Source: Bifidobacterium breve
GTDB lineage: Bacteria; Actinomycetota; Acidimicrobiia; IMCC26256; PALSA-555
Assembly (NCBI GenBank): GCA_945889545.1
Contig: CAMDCC010000065.1
Location: 1-12,121 of the forward strand
DNA length: 12,121 nucleotides
Direction of reading: 5' to 3'
A model generated the notes under the pieces. That model was not told the origin of the DNA, ran no database searches, and worked only from the letters and a program-made list of their open reading frames with translations. The translations under genes were made by a program, and so were the position numbers. Positions 1 to 6,249 of this stretch are shown here, one piece after another. Each line of letters opens with the position of its first letter. The stretch's first letter is position 1.

Positions 1-413
1 CGACTGGCGGTGTTCACCACATCGCCCATCGCCGTGTAGTCGCCGCCGGCCCGCATCGCGCCCACCAGCACCTCACCAGTGTTCACGCCGATGCGCATCT
101 CGATCTGGAGCTCGTGACGCTCTCGCAGCGCGGCGAGCGTCTGCTGCATCTGGAGTCCGCAGCGCACCGCTCGTTCGGCGTCGTCCTCGTGAGCGACCGG
201 TGCGCCGAACAGCGCGACCAACGCATCGCCCACGATCTTGTCGACCTGGCCGCCATAGGCCCGCACGTCGCGACCGAGCGACTCGAAACACGTGTCGACG
301 AGTTGCTTCACGTGCTCAGGATCGGCTGACGGTCGAGCGACCAGAACCTGCCCACAGGAGGGGCAGAAGCGGGCCTCGGCGGGCACGCTCGTCCCGCATG
401 CGGGGCAGTTCAC
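1..413 (-). CDS. Class III adenylate/guanylate cyclase-domain protein with N-terminal zinc ribbon (partial)
   Basis: The gene starts at GTG 413 and runs off the left edge, leaving 137 codons. Residues 3-20 form a zinc ribbon with two CPxCG-type knuckles (C3, C6, C17, C20). Class III cyclase sequence follows: helix DPEHVKQLVDTCFESL, then GGQVDKIVGDALVALFGAP with K59 at the adenine-contacting position and D63 as the second metal-binding Asp, then RIGVNTGEVLVGAM and GDVVNTAS near the edge. Such proteins usually continue into an AAA/TPR signalling region, which cannot be seen here. Oddity: the ribbon passes almost directly into DPEHVK, and the usual strand with the FADxxGFT motif, which carries the first metal-binding Asp, is absent although the frame is open. 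Activity is therefore doubtful. The start is supported by TAGAGT six bases upstream (leaderless type). The family call is secure; catalytic competence is not. Confidence 0.85.
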   Translation of the reverse strand, partial: MNCPACGTSVPAEARFCPSCGQVLVARPSADPEHVKQLVDTCFESLGRDVRAYGGQVDKIVGDALVALFGAPVAHEDDAERAVRCGLQMQQTLAALRERHELQIEMRIGVNTGEVLVGAMRAGGDYTAMGDVVNTAS

Positions 414-419
414 GCTTGC

Positions 420-425
420 ACTCTA
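420..425 (-). promoter_or_regulatory. Probable -10 element of the cyclase gene (leaderless)
   Basis: On the minus strand TAGAGT is followed by six bases and then the GTG start at 413. This is the spacing expected when transcription begins at or next to the start codon. No convincing -35 hexamer is visible. The call rests on the hexamer and its spacing only. Confidence 0.5.
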
Positions 426-448
426 CGAGAGGCCGGGTCCGCTCCCGG

Positions 449-490
449 CGTTGGAATCCCTGCGTTGGAATCCCTGCGTTGGAATCTCTG
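449..490 (+). repeat. Three tandem 14-bp repeats in the divergent promoter region
   Basis: The unit CGTTGGAATCCCTG occurs at 449-462 and 463-476 exactly, and at 477-490 with one change (CTCTG at the end). It sits between the divergent cyclase and dehydratase starts. Each unit contains TTGGAA, which resembles a -35 hexamer. It may be an iterated regulator site or a slippage expansion. The unit length is not a whole number of helical turns, which weakens the operator reading. Confidence 0.85.
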
Positions 491-503
491 GGCCTCCAGG
501 GTC

Positions 504-509
504 GACAAT
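504..509 (+). promoter_or_regulatory. Possible -10 element of the dehydratase gene
   Basis: GACAAT lies six bases before ATG 516, the same spacing as at other starts in this window, although its first base departs from TAnnnT. A -35-like TTGGAA in the third 14-bp repeat (479-484) leaves a 19-base spacer. Weak on its own. Confidence 0.35.
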
Positions 510-515
510 GGCGGG

Positions 516-806
516 ATGCCGAAGCTGTCCGACGACGAGATCCGAGATGGCCTGGCGGGCCTCCCGGATTGGCGCCGAGAAGGCGACGAGATCGTCCGCG
601 ACTACGAGCTCGACTCGTTCCCGGCGTGCATCGCCTTCGTGGGGCGCATCGCGACCCTTGCGGAAGCGGCCGACCACCACCCGGATCTCGACATCCGGTA
701 CAACCGTCTGCGGGTGGCGCTTACCAGTCACGACTCGGGCGGCTTGACGACGCGCGACCTCGAGCTCGCAACGAAGATCGAAGCAGTCGTCGACGGCGAA
801 GGCTGA
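516..806 (+). CDS. Pterin-4a-carbinolamine dehydratase (PCD/DCoH family)
   Basis: This 96-residue protein matches the family's usual size of about 95-105 residues. The signature is plain: HHPDLDIRYNRLRVALTSH followed by GGLTTRDLELA, with the paired histidines of the active site. The enzyme dehydrates 4a-hydroxytetrahydropterin to quinonoid dihydropterin, recycling the cofactor of aromatic amino acid hydroxylases. In many bacteria without such hydroxylases its role is uncertain, and no hydroxylase is seen nearby. ATG 516 is chosen because MPKLSDDEI is the normal family N-terminus; the same frame is open upstream from TTG 465, but that would translate the tandem repeats. The stop is four bases before the next start, so the two genes probably share a transcript. 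Confidence 0.9.
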   Translation: MPKLSDDEIRDGLAGLPDWRREGDEIVRDYELDSFPACIAFVGRIATLAEAADHHPDLDIRYNRLRVALTSHDSGGLTTRDLELATKIEAVVDGEG

Positions 807-810
807 CGCA

Positions 811-1236
811 GTGGTCACCGCGGCCGTTGCCGTCGTCATCGCAGGGTTGTTGCTCGCGCTGGTTCTCGCGGTCGCGTACGACCCGGCGCCAGGGCCGGCC
901 GATGTGGCCTTCGGGTACGAGCTGGCGTGGGACCACTTCGACTTCGCGTCGTTGTGGACGCTGTCGGGTGATGAGCTACGCGACGGCTTGGGGTGCAAGG
1001 ACTTCGTTGCGGCGAAGCGCGCCGCCTATGCCGGACGCCATGGCCTCGGCAATCTCACACAGCACGTCGCCGTCGAGTCGGTCGATGCACGCGGCACCGC
1101 TGCCGTCGTACGCACTCGAGTGGATCTTCACGATGGCGATGTCGCCCACAACGAGATGTACCTGACCAAGCGAGGCGGCCGTTGGGTCGTCGTCGACTAC
1201 CGCCTGCGCTCCGACACCTCGCCCGTCACGCCGTAG
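811..1236 (+). CDS. Small membrane-anchored or secreted hypothetical protein
   Basis: The 141-residue product starts at GTG 811. Residues 2-22 are one hydrophobic segment (VTAAVAVVIAGLLLALVLAVA), a signal anchor or signal peptide. The remainder is a compact soluble domain starting around FGYELAWDHFDFASLW and ending in strands such as AAVVRTRVDL and GGRWVVVDYRL. That order, an initial helix and then alternating strands with a Trp-Val-Val-Val edge, resembles NTF2-like/SnoaL-like or DUF4878-type domains, but no diagnostic residue was recognised, so function is unknown. It follows the dehydratase by four bases and is probably co-transcribed. A strong hairpin lies seven bases after its stop. Confidence 0.7.
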   Translation: MVTAAVAVVIAGLLLALVLAVAYDPAPGPADVAFGYELAWDHFDFASLWTLSGDELRDGLGCKDFVAAKRAAYAGRHGLGNLTQHVAVESVDARGTAAVVRTRVDLHDGDVAHNEMYLTKRGGRWVVVDYRLRSDTSPVTP

Positions 1237-1242
1237 TTCGGT

Positions 1243-1289
1243 TTCTCGGCACGTTGAAGGAGTGCATGTGTCCTTGAGCGTGCCGAGAA
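1243..1289 (+). terminator. Long inverted repeat, likely bidirectional terminator
   Basis: TTCTCGGCACG (1243-1253) is exactly complementary to CGTGCCGAGAA (1279-1289). Inside it, AAGGA (1257-1261) pairs with TCCTT (1271-1275), leaving a nine-base loop and a small internal bulge. It lies between convergent genes ending at 1236 (+) and 1325 (-). There is no clean U-tract on either strand, so it may act as a transcript-end stabiliser or a weak terminator. Confidence 0.6.
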
Positions 1290-1324
1290 TCCCTGATGAC
1301 ACCTCCAAGAAACAATGGAGCCGG

Positions 1325-1741
1325 CTAGCGGGCTGACCAGCCGACCCAGCGGTCGGCGTCGATCACGATCGCCGGGCCCGGGAGGCCGTGCAAGCCGTAT
1401 TGGCCGCGATACTTCTCGTGCAATGGAGCGATGACCTGCTCGAACTCTGGATGATCGCCCGGCACGATCCACGCGTGGCCATCGAGGCGCACCCACCACA
1501 GCTGTTCCCAATCCTCGTCGTACTGGTCGACGAGCAGGCTGACCGTGGGGTTGGCCTGGATGTTCGTGACACGTCGCAGCGCCGTGGTGGTCTTGGGCTT
1601 GTGGTCGACCGAGGTGACGACACGGTCGCCCTCGACCGCAAAGCACACCGGCACGATGTGCGGATGCCCAGAACGGTCGACCGTGGCCAACCGAGCAACG
1701 CGGCCCTGAGCGAACCGGCGTCGCATCATCATGTCTTCCAC
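1325..1741 (-). CDS. PPOX-class F420-dependent oxidoreductase-like protein, Rv0121-type
   Basis: The 138-residue product has the split beta-barrel flavin/deazaflavin-binding fold. Family sequence is visible throughout: RVARLATVDRSGHPHIVPV (first strands), VVTSVDHKPKTT (phosphate-binding Lys region), NIQANPTVSLLVDQYDEDW, LWWVRLDGHAWIV and a C-terminal DADRWVGWSA. This pattern belongs to the Rv0121 subgroup of PPOX proteins, thought to use coenzyme F420; the substrate is unknown. The start GTG 1741 lies eight bases after TACCGT on the minus strand. Three ATG codons follow at codons 4-6 and are alternative starts. It diverges from mobA with a shared promoter region, and its 3' end converges on the hairpin at 1243-1289. 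Confidence 0.85.
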   Translation of the reverse strand: MEDMMMRRRFAQGRVARLATVDRSGHPHIVPVCFAVEGDRVVTSVDHKPKTTTALRRVTNIQANPTVSLLVDQYDEDWEQLWWVRLDGHAWIVPGDHPEFEQVIAPLHEKYRGQYGLHGLPGPAIVIDADRWVGWSAR

Positions 1742-1749
1742 CGGTCACG

Positions 1750-1759
1750 ACGGTACCGT
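1750..1759. promoter_or_regulatory. Palindromic divergent promoter (mirror -10 elements)
   Basis: ACGGTACCGT is a perfect 10-bp palindrome. Read rightward, TACCGT (1754-1759) lies seven bases before GTG 1767 of mobA. Read leftward, TACCGT (1755-1750) lies eight bases before GTG 1741 of the PPOX gene. Both spacings suit leaderless transcripts, so one symmetrical element could serve both genes. No clear -35 boxes are visible. A repressor operator is the alternative reading. Confidence 0.5.
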
Positions 1760-1766
1760 CTCCGGG

Positions 1767-2345
1767 GTGCGAGCCGGTGGTCTTCTCCTCACTGGAGGCG
1801 CGAGCCGACGTCTTGGCATCGCGAAGACGGCACTGCTGCGCGACGGAGAGTCGTTGGCCGACCGCGGTGCGAGAGTTCTCGCGACCGTTTGCGATCCAGT
1901 GCTCGAGGTGGGATCGGGCGCAAGTCCGCTGCCAGCAGTGCAGGAGGAGCCGCCGGGATCGGGTCCGCTCGCCGCGGTTGTCGCCGGAGCAGCCGACCTG
2001 CACGCTCGCGGGTACGACGGCCCAGTACTCGTGCTCGCGGTGGATCTTCCCCTCGTCGAGTCTGCACTGCTTGCGTGGCTCGTGGAACACCCGGCGCGCG
2101 GAACGGTCGTGCCGCGAGTCGATGGCCAGGCTCAGTCGCTCTGCGCGCGGTACTCGGTCGAGGCGCTGGCGGTGGCCGAGCAGCTCGTAGCCGAAGGAGA
2201 GCGGTCGATGCGCTCATTGTTGGCCGCGGTGCCCGTCGAGTACCAGGACGAGCACGACTGGAGCGCGGTCTGCAAACCAGAGGCCTTCGCCGATGTCGAC
2301 ACCATGGCTGATCTCGAGCGCCTTGGCCTGAGCGCACCGGGCTGA
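1767..2345 (+). CDS. mobA: Molybdenum cofactor guanylyltransferase MobA-like
   Basis: The product is 192 residues from GTG 1767. The nucleotidyltransferase P-loop LLLTGGASRRLGIAK occupies residues 6-20, with GPLAAVVAG and the metal-binding Asp in VLAVDLPLV (D93) downstream, all typical of MobA/MobA-like NTP transferases. MobA links GMP to molybdopterin to form the bis-MGD cofactor of formate dehydrogenases and their relatives. The next two genes encode FdhD and such an oxidoreductase, which supports the role. GTG 1767 is preferred over ATG 1731 because the promoter-like TACCGT at 1754-1759 would start transcription near 1767, and because this gives the usual short lead into the P-loop. The 1731 start would overlap the divergent PPOX gene by 11 bases. 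CTP-specific relatives cannot be ruled out. Confidence 0.85.
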   Translation: MRAGGLLLTGGASRRLGIAKTALLRDGESLADRGARVLATVCDPVLEVGSGASPLPAVQEEPPGSGPLAAVVAGAADLHARGYDGPVLVLAVDLPLVESALLAWLVEHPARGTVVPRVDGQAQSLCARYSVEALAVAEQLVAEGERSMRSLLAAVPVEYQDEHDWSAVCKPEAFADVDTMADLERLGLSAPG

Positions 2346-2362
2346 CACAAAACCCATGCCGA

Positions 2363-2368
2363 TAGCCT
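2363..2368 (+). promoter_or_regulatory. Possible internal -10 element for fdhD
   Basis: TAGCCT is followed by six bases and then GTG 2375 of fdhD, in the 29-base gap after mobA. CTGACA at 2342-2347 resembles a -35 but leaves only 15 bases of spacer. It suggests fdhD can also be transcribed separately as a leaderless message. Confidence 0.45.
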
Positions 2369-2374
2369 CTGGTC

Positions 2375-3214
2375 GTGGTCGAGCATGCGCGGCGTCAGGT
2401 GACGGCCGTGCAGGTGCGATCGGTCGACGGGGGAAACGTCTGTGAGAGGCCCGATCGGCTCGCAACCGAAGAGCCGATGGAGATCCGGGTGCAAGGCCCG
2501 CACGGTGGCGCCGACCCCGTGGCCGTCACGATGCGGACACCCGGCCACGACTTTGAGCTCGCCGTGGGCTTTCTGCTCACCGAAGGGGTGCTGAAGGATC
2601 CCGCCGATGTGGTGTCCGTCGCCTACTGCCTCGAAGGCGCGGGGGAGCAGCAGTACAACATCGTGACCGTGCGCACCCGACGTGCGCCCGATGCGGAGCG
2701 CGCCCGGCGCGCGTTCGCAGTGAGCGCAAGCTGCGGTGTGTGCGGCAAGGCCACCCTCGACGAGATCGAGATCATGTGCGCCCCGGCCCCATCCGGTCCC
2801 GTCGTTGCGAAGCCGGTGCTTCTCGGCTTGCCTGAGAAGCTGCGCGCCGAGCAGTCGGTGTTCGATGCAACCGGCGGTCTGCACGCGGCTGGATGCTTTG
2901 CGGTCGACGGGGCGCTCACCGTGCTGCGTGAGGACGTGGGTCGCCACAACGCGCTCGACAAGGTGATTGGCTGGGCAGCCATGGAGCAGTCGTTGCCGCT
3001 CGCCGAAACCGTGCTCATGGTCTCCGGCCGCGTGAGCTTCGAGATCGTCCAGAAGGCGGCGATCGCCGGAATCCCGATCGTGTGCGCGGTCTCGGCACCT
3101 ACCAGCCTCGCGGTCGATGCGGCGAAGCGACTCAACCTCACCCTGGTGGGCTTCCTGCGCGACGACCACTTCAACATCTATTGCGGCGACGAGCGCATCG
3201 CTGCGGCCGCCTGA
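2375..3214 (+). CDS. fdhD: Formate dehydrogenase accessory sulfurtransferase FdhD
   Basis: The 279-residue product has the family length and landmarks: EEPMEIRV, MRTPGHDFELAVGFLLTEG, the CGVCGK motif with the two conserved cysteines C120 and C123, FDATGGLHAAG, DVGRHNALDKVIG and VSGRVSFEIVQKA. FdhD receives sulphur from a cysteine desulfurase and passes it via these cysteines to the Mo-bisMGD cofactor, giving the terminal sulphido ligand that formate dehydrogenases need. It acts in the cytoplasm. The putative client enzyme starts 18 bases downstream. GTG 2375 is the first start in frame and lies six bases after TAGCCT. Confidence 0.95.
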   Translation: MVEHARRQVTAVQVRSVDGGNVCERPDRLATEEPMEIRVQGPHGGADPVAVTMRTPGHDFELAVGFLLTEGVLKDPADVVSVAYCLEGAGEQQYNIVTVRTRRAPDAERARRAFAVSASCGVCGKATLDEIEIMCAPAPSGPVVAKPVLLGLPEKLRAEQSVFDATGGLHAAGCFAVDGALTVLREDVGRHNALDKVIGWAAMEQSLPLAETVLMVSGRVSFEIVQKAAIAGIPIVCAVSAPTSLAVDAAKRLNLTLVGFLRDDHFNIYCGDERIAAAA

Positions 3215-3232
3215 CGGCTGGGCGCGAGAACG

Positions 3233-5476
3233 ATGGCCTGGCCGGGATCGGCGCGCATCAAGAGCCCACGTCGGCCTCGACGCGCGCTCTGGGTTGGCTT
3301 CAAGCCCTACGGCATCGGGGAGACGCGCCCCAACGCCTATACCGAGATCTTCAAGACCGTGTGGGAGAACCGCGGCCGGCTGCGCTACGCATGGCGCATT
3401 CTGCGCCGCGGCGTCTGTGATGGATGCGCGCTCGGCGTCGCCGGGTTCCACGACTGGACGCTCACCGGCGTGCACCTGTGTGCCACACGGTTGCGGTTGT
3501 TGCGGCTGAACACGATGCGGGCGATCGACCCCAGCGTGTTGAACGATGTTGTTGCTCTCCGCACTCGTTCGTCGGCCGAGCTCCGAGACCTCGGGCGTCT
3601 CGCACATCCGATGCTGCGGCACCGCGGCGAGCCGGGATTCACGCGCATCTCGTGGGACGCGGCCCTGGATCTCCTGGCTGGGCGTATCCGCGAGACCACG
3701 CCCGATCGCCTTGCCCTCTACCTCACCGCACGCGGGCTCACCAACGAGACGTATTACGTGGCGCAGAAAGCGATGCGATTCCTCGGTACGAACAACATCG
3801 ACAATGCGGCGCGGGTCTGTCACGCACCGTCGACGGTTGCGCTGAAGCGCATGATCGGCGTTGGCGCCACCACCTGCTCGTACACCGATGTGATCAACAG
3901 CGATCTGATCGTGCTGTTCGGCGCCAATGTGGCGAACGCGCAGCCGGTGTTCATGAAGTACCTCTATCTGGCCCGCAAGCGCGGCGCGCAGGTGGTGGTC
4001 GTGAACCCGCTGCGCGAGCCCGGTCTCGAGCGGTACTGGGTGCCGAGCAACGTGGAGAGCGCAATCTTCGGGACGCGCATGGCCGACGACTTCGTGCCGG
4101 TCCACACGGGAGGCGACGTCGCCTTCATCAACGGTGTGATGAAGGTGCTGATCGCCGAAGGCGGCGTCGACGAAAGCTTCGTGCGAGCGCACACCACCGG
4201 TTTCGACGAGCTCGTAGCTACGCTCGACGGCCAGACCTTCGCGGACCTCGAGCAGCATTCCGGGATCCCGCGAGATCACATGGAGCGCTTCGCTCGGCGC
4301 TACGCGTCGGCGGGAGCGGCGGTGTTGGTGTGGTCGATGGGTGTTACCCAGCACGAGCACGGCGTCGACAACGTCGCCGCGATCGTGAACCTCGGGCTCG
4401 CACGCGGCAACGTCGGTCGGCGCGGTGCCGGACTCATGCCGATCCGCGGCCACTCGGGCGTGCAGGGTGGCGCGGAGATGGGCGCGTATGCGACGGCGTT
4501 CCCTGGCGGCGGCCCGATCGACGCGGCGAGTGCGGCCACGCTCTCAACGGAGTACGGCTTCACAGTGCCGTCCGAGCCGGGACTCTCGGCGGAAGCGATG
4601 CTCGAAGCGGCCGAACGCGGCGACCTCGACGTGCTGTGGTCGAGCGGCGGGAACTTCCTCGAGGTGCTCCCTGATCCCGTCCGGGTGGAAGCGGCCATGG
4701 AGCGCGTCCCGTTGCGCGTCCACCAGGACATCATCGTGTCGAGCCAGATGCTCGTAGACGGCGAGACGGTGCTGCTCCTTCCGGCGGCCACGCGCTACGA
4801 GCAGCGCGGTGGCGGCACGGAAACCACCACCGAGCGCCGAATCGCGTTCAGTCCTGAAGTCCCAGGGCCCCGACCAGGAGAGGCGCGCACCGAGTGGGAG
4901 ATCTTCGCCGACGTTGCCCAGCGGGTGCATCCTGAGCGCGCCGATCTCGTCGCTTTCGCGGATGCGGATGCCGTGCGCGCCGAGATCGCACGCGTGGTGC
5001 CGTCGTATGTGGGGGTGGAGCTGCTTCGGCGCACCGGCGATGCCGTGCAGTGGGGCGGCCCCACGTTGTGCGTAGACGGTGAGTTCCCCACGTCCGACGG
5101 TCGGGCGCAGTTCTCGGTAGTCGCGCCACCGAATCAGAATGTCGGGCCGGGCCAGCTGCGACTCTCCACTCGGCGCGGCAAGCAGTTCAACACGATGATT
5201 CTCGCGGCGCGCGATCCACTCACCGGCGTGGAACGCGATGCTGTGATGCTCGCTTCCGTCGACGCGGAACGGATCGGAGTGAACCATGGCGATCGTGTGC
5301 TCGTGCGCTCGAGCCTCGGCGAACTTCGCGGTCGTGCCCACGTGTCGCCGATGGCGCCGGGCAACGTGCAGGTGCTGTTCCCCGAGGGCAACGTGCTGTT
5401 CGGCCTCGGTCGGCGCGACGAAGAGTCGGGCGTCCCTGATTACACGGCCATCGTCGACGTGGTCCCGGCACCATGA
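3233..5476 (+). CDS. FdhF/YdeP family molybdopterin oxidoreductase alpha subunit
   Basis: The 747-residue protein belongs to the formate-dehydrogenase-like subgroup that includes E. coli YdeP. The N-terminal region holds C62, C65 and C83 (VCDGCALGVAG, VHLC) for an iron-sulphur cluster, one Cys fewer than the classical CxxCxxxC...C set. A Mo-ligand candidate is C196 in RVCHAPS, where selenocysteine stands in E. coli FdhF (RVUHGPS). Cofactor-contact regions such as LIVLFGANVANAQPV, GHSGVQGGAEMG, LWSSGGNF and the C-terminal RGKQFNTM/NHGDRV molybdopterin-binding domain are present. No signal peptide or membrane segment is seen, so it is probably cytoplasmic. The substrate is unknown: the group is formate-dehydrogenase-like but YdeP is tied to acid resistance. 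No electron-transfer subunit is adjacent. Its stop overlaps the next start (ATGA). Confidence 0.9.
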   Translation: MAWPGSARIKSPRRPRRALWVGFKPYGIGETRPNAYTEIFKTVWENRGRLRYAWRILRRGVCDGCALGVAGFHDWTLTGVHLCATRLRLLRLNTMRAIDPSVLNDVVALRTRSSAELRDLGRLAHPMLRHRGEPGFTRISWDAALDLLAGRIRETTPDRLALYLTARGLTNETYYVAQKAMRFLGTNNIDNAARVCHAPSTVALKRMIGVGATTCSYTDVINSDLIVLFGANVANAQPVFMKYLYLARKRGAQVVVVNPLREPGLERYWVPSNVESAIFGTRMADDFVPVHTGGDVAFINGVMKVLIAEGGVDESFVRAHTTGFDELVATLDGQTFADLEQHSGIPRDHMERFARRYASAGAAVLVWSMGVTQHEHGVDNVAAIVNLGLARGNVGRRGAGLMPIRGHSGVQGGAEMGAYATAFPGGGPIDAASAATLSTEYGFTVPSEPGLSAEAMLEAAERGDLDVLWSSGGNFLEVLPDPVRVEAAMERVPLRVHQDIIVSSQMLVDGETVLLLPAATRYEQRGGGTETTTERRIAFSPEVPGPRPGEARTEWEIFADVAQRVHPERADLVAFADADAVRAEIARVVPSYVGVELLRRTGDAVQWGGPTLCVDGEFPTSDGRAQFSVVAPPNQNVGPGQLRLSTRRGKQFNTMILAARDPLTGVERDAVMLASVDAERIGVNHGDRVLVRSSLGELRGRAHVSPMAPGNVQVLFPEGNVLFGLGRRDEESGVPDYTAIVDVVPAP

Positions 5477-6249
5477 CCCCCGAATCCATCATTCCCAAAA
5501 CGATCACCCCCAAAGGTTTGCTCGATCTCTTCGCCGCCGCGGCCGATGCGCAGGCGGTTGCGCTTGCACCACTTGTGGGCTCCGACCGCAGGGCGCGTAC
5601 CGATCGCCCGGGCCAGTACGCGCTCGACCTGGAGGCCGATGCCGCAGTGCTCGGCGTGCTCGGACCGGCGGGCGTGGGCGTGCTGAGCGAAGAGTCGGGG
5701 CGTTCCGGGCCGCCCGACGCCGCGATCACCGTGGTCGTGGATCCGGTGGATGGTTCCACCAATTGCTCGCGCAACATCCCGTATTGGGCGATCTCGCTCT
5801 GCGCCCTCGACGCCGACGGCCCGCTCTGTGCACTGGTCGCCAACCAGGCGACGGGTGAGCGCTTCACTGCTGCGCGCGGAGAAGGCGCATGGTGCGACGG
5901 CCGACCGGTGCGCCCGTCGATGGCCACGCGCGCCGAGGACTCACTCATTGCGTTGACGGGCATGCCGACGCGCTCGCTGCCCTGGAAGCAGTTCCGCGCG
6001 TTGGGATCGGCCGCGCTCACACTCTGCGACGTGGCCGATGGTCGGGTCGACGGGTACCTCGATGCGATGTTCAATATGCATGCGCCGTGGGACTACCTCG
6101 GCGGCCTCCTGGTATGTACGGAAGCCGGCGCGGTCGTGGTGGACGCGCATGGTCGCGATCTGGTCACCGACGACCCCGAGGCGCGCCGATCGATCCTCGC
6201 GGCCGGCACTCCCGAGCTCATTGAAGTACTTCGGGGCGCGCTCCCATGA
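5473..6249 (+). CDS. Inositol monophosphatase family protein (divergent paralogue)
   Basis: The 258-residue product shows the lithium-sensitive phosphatase motifs: LSEESG with the metal-ligand Glu (about 73-74), DPVDGSTN at 90-97 with D90 and D93, LGSAALTLCDVADGRVDGY, and WDYLGGLLVCTEAGA with D207. These bind Mg2+ and hydrolyse phosphate monoesters such as inositol-1-phosphate, histidinol phosphate or 3'-phosphoadenosine compounds; which one cannot be told. The N-terminus GQYALDLEADAAV differs from the canonical K...DxVTxAD pattern seen in the neighbour, so it belongs to a distinct subgroup. ATG 5473 overlaps the oxidoreductase stop by four bases, and its own stop overlaps the next start the same way, so the three genes are translationally coupled. 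Confidence 0.88.
   Translation: MTPESIIPKTITPKGLLDLFAAAADAQAVALAPLVGSDRRARTDRPGQYALDLEADAAVLGVLGPAGVGVLSEESGRSGPPDAAITVVVDPVDGSTNCSRNIPYWAISLCALDADGPLCALVANQATGERFTAARGEGAWCDGRPVRPSMATRAEDSLIALTGMPTRSLPWKQFRALGSAALTLCDVADGRVDGYLDAMFNMHAPWDYLGGLLVCTEAGAVVVDAHGRDLVTDDPEARRSILAAGTPELIEVLRGALP

Noticed and set aside
449..490. CRISPR-like array
   Set aside because: The 14-bp units are contiguous with no spacers.
1731..1766. ATG 1731 as start of mobA
   Set aside because: It would overlap the divergent gene and precede the putative promoter; the GTG at 1767 gives a normal N-terminus. It remains possible.
2132..4453. 773-codon open frame on the minus strand
   Set aside because: It lies antisense to mobA, fdhD and the oxidoreductase, all of which have clear family motifs; low-complexity His/Arg/Asp content marks it as a high-GC shadow.
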